Shown here: positions 21,345 to 24,768 of the stretch, piece by piece
How positions within the stretch are numbered: position 1 is the stretch's first letter
Layout of the letters: the number at the start of each line of letters is the position of its first letter
DNA from: a virus
IMG/VR virus record: IMGVR_UViG_3300034066_000667
Location: 1-24,768 of that record
Strand: one strand, 5' to 3'
DNA length: 24,768 nucleotides
The notes under the pieces: model-generated
Told to the model about the DNA's origin: nothing
The model's input: only the letters and a program-made list of their open reading frames with translations
Databases searched by the model: none
Position numbers and translations under genes: made by a program

Positions 21345-21688
21345 TTCTTTTTGGTCGCCTTCTTCACTGTTGGTTTCTTGGCGCGTCGCTTGTTTTCTTT
21401 AGCAACATTCTTGCTCTTAGAGATAGTGGTCAGGTTAGACATTCTATCGTCGCCTGCTCTACCCTTGTGGTTCTTGTGATCTACTTCTGTTCCTCTTGGG
21501 AGGGTTTTTCCTGTGGCCTTTTCGTAATCAACTCGAGCCTTATTGCTAGAAGTCGTAACCACTTTGCCATCTTTAGTCCTCTTCTTAATCACATAGATTG
21601 GTCGCCCACCGTTTTGTTCGCTACCTTTGTAAGGTCCGAAGATACGTTTGATTGTTTTTTTGATTGACTTTTTCATTCTGCTGGCCAT
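21341..21688 (-). CDS. HNH endonuclease-like protein, 115 residues
   Basis: A short HNH-type nuclease. The EVDHKNHKGRAGDDRMSNLTT stretch (68-88) contains the DH and the Asn (about N85) of the motif, with N94 following; ends are Lys/Arg-rich, as in DNA-binding proteins. It could cut DNA in packaging, host degradation or homing. The start is ambiguous: ATG at 21688 has GAAAGG three bases upstream, while ATG at 21676 overlaps the upstream stop as ATGA; I list the longer form. It overlaps the metallophosphoesterase start by four bases. Confidence 0.8.
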   Translation of the reverse strand: MASRMKKSIKKTIKRIFGPYKGSEQNGGRPIYVIKKRTKDGKVVTTSSNKARVDYEKATGKTLPRGTEVDHKNHKGRAGDDRMSNLTTISKSKNVAKENKRRAKKPTVKKATKKK

Positions 21689-22056
21689 TTACCTTTCAGT
21701 ACCATTAGTGCGATGATTGAATAGTTGGCTAAGTCAGCAAAGGAATCCTCAAGAGATTCATTCTGTGCATCCTTGCCAGTGTCAATGAGGTTGTTGATAC
21801 GTGCCACCTTGTCCCACATACGAACACGGAGGCCGTTGAGTGGGCCTCCAGGACTTTGTGAGATATTCTTTGGGCCGTAGTCGGCATGCTTCTTGATGAG
21901 TAGGTTGGTCAGTGTGTCACTGATCTCCCAGATATCTAACTCAAAATTAGTCGGACCAATGTCATCAAACTTGTATTCACCTACCTTGATAGGTGGTTCA
22001 AACTTGTATTCATTAGTCATTAACTCTTTTACTTGCTTAATCTTTTTCATCGCCAT
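21673..22056 (-). CDS. DUF1599-like nucleotide-metabolism protein, 127 residues
   Basis: The central segment KKHADYGPKNI (55-65), the segment LNGLRVRMWDKVARINNLID (73-92) and NESLEDSFADLANYSIIALM (99-118) resemble the all-helical DUF1599 domain found in phages (also linked to nucleotide-modification operons) and, more remotely, MazG/dUTPase-type NTP pyrophosphatases. The E102-D104 and D108 acidic cluster fits metal-dependent NTP hydrolysis. Start codon choice is uncertain between ATG 22056, 22050 and 22020. It overlaps both neighbours by a few bases. Confidence 0.7.
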   Translation of the reverse strand: MAMKKIKQVKELMTNEYKFEPPIKVGEYKFDDIGPTNFELDIWEISDTLTNLLIKKHADYGPKNISQSPGGPLNGLRVRMWDKVARINNLIDTGKDAQNESLEDSFADLANYSIIALMVLKGKWPAE

Positions 22057-22393
22057 CTCTCTTGAGTAGTCTTTCTAGGTCGCTCATCATGTCATTCATC
22101 TCAGAGGCAACGACTGTCTCCTCAACGAATTCTTCTAGGTCTCCCTCACTTGCATTGACCATCATGAGGGTTGCATCTTGGACAATAGTCCATGCATCAT
22201 CAAGATCACCATTATTCACAGTGTCATTGAGAAGGCTCAAAAACGTATATAAATCAAAGGAAAAACGCTTATTTAGGCGTACTTGCCAACCGAATTCGAT
22301 GCCACAGTGATCCATAAACTCGAAGATATCTGCCGTTGCAAACGAGCACTTATCTTCACATCTAAACACGCCGTTCTTATCAGGCATTAACAT
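22037..22393 (-). CDS. Unknown protein with Cys/His cluster, 118 residues
   Basis: An N-terminal cluster C12, C16, H29, C30 (FRCEDKCSFATADIFEFMDHC) could bind zinc in a C-x3-C-x12-H-C arrangement. The rest is helical and acidic (MMVNASEGDLEEFVEETVVA). The ATG overlaps the preceding primase stop as TAATG. It is unidentified; its place after primase suggests a replication accessory. Confidence 0.65.
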   Translation of the reverse strand: MLMPDKNGVFRCEDKCSFATADIFEFMDHCGIEFGWQVRLNKRFSFDLYTFLSLLNDTVNNGDLDDAWTIVQDATLMMVNASEGDLEEFVEETVVASEMNDMMSDLERLLKRDGDEKD

Positions 22394-23013
22394 TAGGCAC
22401 TCGCAATCTTTTGTTGGAAATATTCTACACCATTTGTCCGATATATGCTGTTTACATCCTCGCCCTCGGGCATGTTGACGATGGTCAAGTTAGGTAACTC
22501 CTTAGCAAGAGACTTACCAAACTCAGCACCAGCATTATCCCCATCAGCAAATAGAAATACTTTCTCAAAGTCCGAGAGGAGTCTGGTGTAGTGCTTCTTC
22601 CAGTTGTTGACTCCAGGGACCCCCACCGCAGGTATCCCGCAAACAGCATCAAGCGTGATCGTGTCAATCTCACCCTCGCAGATAGAAATATATGAGGACG
22701 CTTTGAAGAATGCACCCACGTTGTAGAGATGCGTTGTTGCCCCAGTGATGCCCATGTACTTTGGTTCTGAGTGGTCCATCGCACGGAATCTAAGGTCAAC
22801 CACCCCCGAACGCGTAAGATACGGAATCGCCAAGCGATTGATATAGGCTTCATGACCCGTGAGCGGCTCTAGCACGACGCCCAAGCGCATCCGCTGGGCT
22901 TGCTCCAGAGAGATCCCCCGTTCTGCGAGGTAGTCCTCCGCTTCGTGCAGTGCGCTGTGGTAAAACTTTGCCGCTCTGGTCAAAGATTCTCTTTGCAAGT
23001 GTGATTGCTTCAC
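22393..23013 (-). CDS. Primase C-terminal half with TOPRIM domain, separate frame
   Basis: From GTG 23013 this gives 206 residues. Following a primase-core segment (RAAKFYHSALHEAEDYLAER at 13-32, then RMRLGV) there is a TOPRIM domain with ICEGEIDTIT (111-120, E113 likely catalytic) and FADGDNAGAEF (155-165, D157 and D159). The frame is one base forward of the zinc-finger half, so a plus-one shift between about 22985 and 23005, an assembly error, or a genuinely split primase must be assumed. An excellent ribosome binding sequence, AAGGAG (23028-23023), lies nine bases before the GTG, which makes independent translation credible. The frame remains open upstream to 23196, but those residues are not primase-like. 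Confidence 0.75.
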   Translation of the reverse strand: MKQSHLQRESLTRAAKFYHSALHEAEDYLAERGISLEQAQRMRLGVVLEPLTGHEAYINRLAIPYLTRSGVVDLRFRAMDHSEPKYMGITGATTHLYNVGAFFKASSYISICEGEIDTITLDAVCGIPAVGVPGVNNWKKHYTRLLSDFEKVFLFADGDNAGAEFGKSLAKELPNLTIVNMPEGEDVNSIYRTNGVEYFQQKIASA

Positions 23014-23230
23014 GAAAGTTAACTCCTTCTTTCTGCATAATGATAGCATACGCATCGCCTTTGTACTGGCAACCATGACACTTAAAGATATTATCTTTGA
23101 GATGTACTGCTGCTGATGCATGTGAATCATCGTGGAATGGACATTTGAGTTTTGCCCATCCACTACGGGTAGGAACTTGAGCACCGTAGTACTCAAGAAT
23201 TGTTGTTATATCTGGCTTCTCAGAGTTCAT
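22850..23230 (-). CDS. Primase N-terminal half with CHC2 zinc finger
   Basis: The first 85 residues are a DnaG-type zinc finger: C30-x2-H33 (LKCPFHDDSHAS) and C51-x2-C54 (FKCHGCQYKGDAY), followed by QKEGVNFREAITLAKRIF. The finger recognises the start site on single-stranded DNA in primer synthesis. After about residue 85 the frame continues as Arg/Gly-rich sequence (SGKVLPQRTARSGGLPRRTG) with no family resemblance, the typical sign of reading a shifted frame of the partner TOPRIM gene. Either a frameshift joins the halves or the finger protein ends in an unrelated tail. The start overlaps the stop of the 47-residue gene. Confidence 0.75.
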   Translation of the reverse strand: MNSEKPDITTILEYYGAQVPTRSGWAKLKCPFHDDSHASAAVHLKDNIFKCHGCQYKGDAYAIIMQKEGVNFREAITLAKRIFDQSGKVLPQRTARSGGLPRRTGDLSGASPADALGRRARAAHGS

Positions 23231-23363
23231 CTTCCGTGAAAGCCCTCACTGTAATTTTTCCGTCTTTAATGGAAACCTTATTCAGCAATACTGCTTTAGC
23301 AAGTATATCAATCCAGCCAAGTTCGTTCCAACCTGTAGATTCATTGAGTTGATCTATGTTCAT
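23220..23363 (-). CDS. Small unknown protein, 47 residues
   Basis: The frame reads MNIDQLNESTGWNELGWIDI and ends ITVRAFTEDEL. It has ATGA overlap with the preceding nuclease gene and overlaps the primase start. There is no recognised motif. The four-base overlap at one end and eleven-base overlap at the other suggest a coupled gene in a compressed operon rather than chance. Confidence 0.6.
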   Translation of the reverse strand: MNIDQLNESTGWNELGWIDILAKAVLLNKVSIKDGKITVRAFTEDEL

Positions 23364-23701
23364 TTATCCATCGCTTTCTTTAGTAACTCTAAATACACTG
23401 ACCCAGGCATTGTAGCATACCAATCAGCAGGAGATGACTTACCTTTGCGCTTGTGCCATACCACGCCAGTCCATGCCTTAGCATGAATCATCTCAACTCG
23501 TAACTCTTCTAGCCAACCAGAGAGAGCCATTTTTGCATGGTCTTTAACTTCGATGCATACACCATTGACACCAGCGATATCGCCCTTATCCTCTTGCGCC
23601 CCTGCTAAACGCCTTTCAGCGTATGGGAATCCGTTCTCAATCAGATAAGTGACAATATCTCTTTCGGCCTTAGATCCTTTGGCCTTTGCTGCGTTGCTCA
23701 T
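23360..23701 (-). CDS. Holliday-junction-resolvase-like PD-(D/E)xK nuclease, 113 residues
   Basis: The arrangement E13 (SKAERDIVTYL), GD41 (DKGDIAGV) and E51-x-K53 (CIEVKD) is the PD-(D/E)xK nuclease core seen in phage Holliday-junction-resolvase-like (Hjc/RecU-type) proteins. It would resolve branched recombination or replication intermediates before packaging. I chose ATG 23701, which overlaps the upstream TAA (TAATG); a TTG at 23710 is also in frame. The ribosome binding site is weak, so translation is probably coupled. Confidence 0.75.
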   Translation of the reverse strand: MSNAAKAKGSKAERDIVTYLIENGFPYAERRLAGAQEDKGDIAGVNGVCIEVKDHAKMALSGWLEELRVEMIHAKAWTGVVWHKRKGKSSPADWYATMPGSVYLELLKKAMDK

Positions 23702-24132
23702 TAGTACCAACCATGTCTGTTATGGAACTTCAACGCCTTGGTAGGCGTGCCATAGCGGTGCTTAATGTATTTCAATCCCAAATCAATCTGCTTTATCAAT
23801 GGAGTCTTTGGATCCATCTTGAGCAGTTGAGGTATGCCATAGGCAGTAGAGCGAGGATTGTCTGCCGTGTAATCCCAGCGTGACTCGATGTACCATAGTT
23901 CATCTAAAGCCTTCCACTCTTTAATGCTTTTGTACTGTGCCATGACTTTCATCTTAGCAACGTCCTTGGCGATTAACTTCATCTCCCTCATCGCTGGGTT
24001 AGCGCACCGGTAGACGATCTCTTCTTCAATCTGAATAATCTTCTTTTGCAAAGTAAGAGCACCCACAGTATGGGGCAGTGTACCCACAAAGACCACAAAA
24101 ATCATCAAGAATATGTATGTTCTTAGTTTCAT
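23701..24132 (-). CDS. Secreted lytic transglycosylase-like protein, 143 residues
   Basis: Residues 1-25 are a signal peptide or anchor (hydrophobic FLMIFVVFVGTL). The C-terminal part matches lysozyme-like SLT/transglycosylase proteins of Actinobacteria: LDELWYIESRWDYTADNPRS (76-95, E83 the likely catalytic acid), AYGIPQLL, IDLGLKYIKHRYGTP (116-130), and a closing HNRHGWY. It would cleave or trim peptidoglycan. GGAG lies in the end of the preceding gene, and the start follows its stop after two bases. It is unusual in sitting within a replication operon rather than a lysis cassette; it may be an early wall-active protein. Confidence 0.85.
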   Translation of the reverse strand: MKLRTYIFLMIFVVFVGTLPHTVGALTLQKKIIQIEEEIVYRCANPAMREMKLIAKDVAKMKVMAQYKSIKEWKALDELWYIESRWDYTADNPRSTAYGIPQLLKMDPKTPLIKQIDLGLKYIKHRYGTPTKALKFHNRHGWY

Positions 24133-24134
24133 CT

Positions 24135-24335
24135 TTACTCCTCAATCGGGGCGGTTGCCTGTGTTCCACAGTCAGCGCACTCCATATCTAGAAAGTACAT
24201 TCCTATCGTACCATCTGCTTCAAATGTTACTTTAAGATTCCAAACGAAACACCCACATACGCATACAGTGGTGGGTTCACCTCTGATATCCATAGCCCTT
24301 GAGTAGTCAGGTTTCAAATCATTGATGTGCTTCAT
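24135..24335 (-). CDS. Small zinc-ribbon protein, 66 residues
   Basis: Two cysteine clusters, C25/C27/C29 (VCVCGC) and C53/C56 (ECADCG), are separated by a beta-like stretch (FVWNLKVTFEADGTIGMYFL), the layout of a zinc ribbon. The ATG overlaps the helicase stop (ATGA). It might be a DNA-binding accessory or a rubredoxin-like protein; I cannot choose between them. Confidence 0.7.
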   Translation of the reverse strand: MKHINDLKPDYSRAMDIRGEPTTVCVCGCFVWNLKVTFEADGTIGMYFLDMECADCGTQATAPIEE

Positions 24336-24768
24336 TGTACCCGTTCAGGTATGTCTGAGACATCCATAAATTCGGGATTGAACTGCAACCAAAAAGCCGT
24401 ATCCCCAGTTGGATCTGCCTTACCATAGCGGTTCTTAACGGGCGCTACCGCGAGGTAGCCTGGTGCGTTAGTTCCCACTGTACAGATAAGTGCAGGCAAC
24501 TGTGCCACCATGCCCTGCAAAGCAGAGCGAGGTTGGCATGGGTTCCCCATATACGACTCCTTGGTATGATGCAGTATCAATACCGCAGCGTTGGTATCTC
24601 TTGCGAGATATTTCAACTCTTTGATTGTGGAACGCATGTTAGCAAACTCTTCTCCCCCGTCATTGGAGATATCCATAAGGTTATCAACAACTATGAGAGT
24701 CGGCGAACAGCCCCACAATTCCTCGAATGCTTCTACCTCTTGATCGAGATCTGCCAGCGTAGGTGCTG
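24332..24768 (-). CDS. RecA-fold (DnaB/RepA-like) helicase, partial
   Basis: About 144 C-terminal residues are visible and the 5' end is beyond the right edge; the frame is open to the last base. The Walker B strand LIVVDNLMDI, the segment STIKELKYLARDTNAAVLIL followed by HHTKE, and RSALQGMVAQLPALI are typical of the RecA-type fold of replicative helicases such as RepA and DnaB. It leads the leftward DNA operon as far as can be seen, with primase downstream in the same operon, so it is probably the replicative helicase. It could also be a RecA-like recombinase. Confidence 0.75.
   Translation of the reverse strand, partial: APTLADLDQEVEAFEELWGCSPTLIVVDNLMDISNDGGEEFANMRSTIKELKYLARDTNAAVLILHHTKESYMGNPCQPRSALQGMVAQLPALICTVGTNAPGYLAVAPVKNRYGKADPTGDTAFWLQFNPEFMDVSDIPERVQ

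Noticed and set aside
22485-22853. 122-residue frame inside the primase TOPRIM gene
   Set aside because: Shadow frame; TOPRIM motifs are in the other frame.
1-24768. Search for integrase, CRISPR array, insertion sequence or tRNA genes
   Set aside because: No recombinase motifs, regularly spaced repeat-spacer array, transposase or cloverleaf was found; the spaced palindromes lie at irregular distances and are not CRISPR repeats.

Overview
The window is part of the genome of a tailed double-stranded DNA phage of an actinobacterium. A terminase, a portal protein and a very large virion-type protein establish a tailed phage. A WhiB-family iron-sulfur regulator (18421-18759), a family confined to Actinobacteria and their phages, gives the host phylum. 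The moderate GC content and the combination of WhiB, amidotransferase and transglycosylase genes fit phages of freshwater planktonic actinobacteria, but that habitat is inference. No integrase, tRNA gene, CRISPR array or insertion sequence was seen.

Layout. (1) 1-13008, minus strand: a packed virion operon read leftwards, in the order terminase large subunit, portal, two small proteins, a 1943-residue protein, two further unknown structural-type proteins, and the first codons of another gene at the left edge. Genes abut or overlap by a few bases. (2) 13009-13723: a 715-base intergenic region with hairpins, a possible short transcript (promoter plus terminator) and a strong promoter P1. (3) 13724-19361, plus strand: a GC-richer single-gene unit (209 residues) with its own terminator, then a repeat-rich non-coding stretch with promoter P2, then a chain of mostly very small genes. 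Within this chain are an amidoligase with many zinc ribbons, a class II glutamine amidotransferase, and WhiB. (4) 19414-24768, minus strand: a DNA-metabolism operon read leftwards, in the order RecA-fold helicase (cut by the right edge), zinc-ribbon protein, lytic transglycosylase, resolvase-like nuclease, a primase split into two frames, two small proteins (one DUF1599-like), HNH endonuclease, metallophosphoesterase, a sigma-factor-like protein, and small genes.

The most striking feature is in block 3. A perfect inverted repeat of the form GTTTGG-NNNN-CCAAAC occurs eight times between 13611 and 19379 and was not seen in the flanking operons. Four copies lie 17-29 bases before a start codon, copies lie next to each of the three best promoters, one is inside the amidoligase gene, and one directly precedes the terminator that closes the block. 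A second repeat family, RGTTTGTGTYGG, has copies outside both ends of this array and a cluster at 14471-14627. Together they suggest a coordinately controlled module, an origin, or both. The amidoligase/amidotransferase pair inside this module is the best candidate for an undescribed biochemical system: it may make an amide-linked modification of a wall, peptide or nucleotide substrate.

Seventeen-odd genes are shorter than 60-70 residues, and I read several of these directly from the sequence. Several carry paired-cysteine zinc-ribbon motifs. Family calls were made by eye from motifs; no database search was possible.
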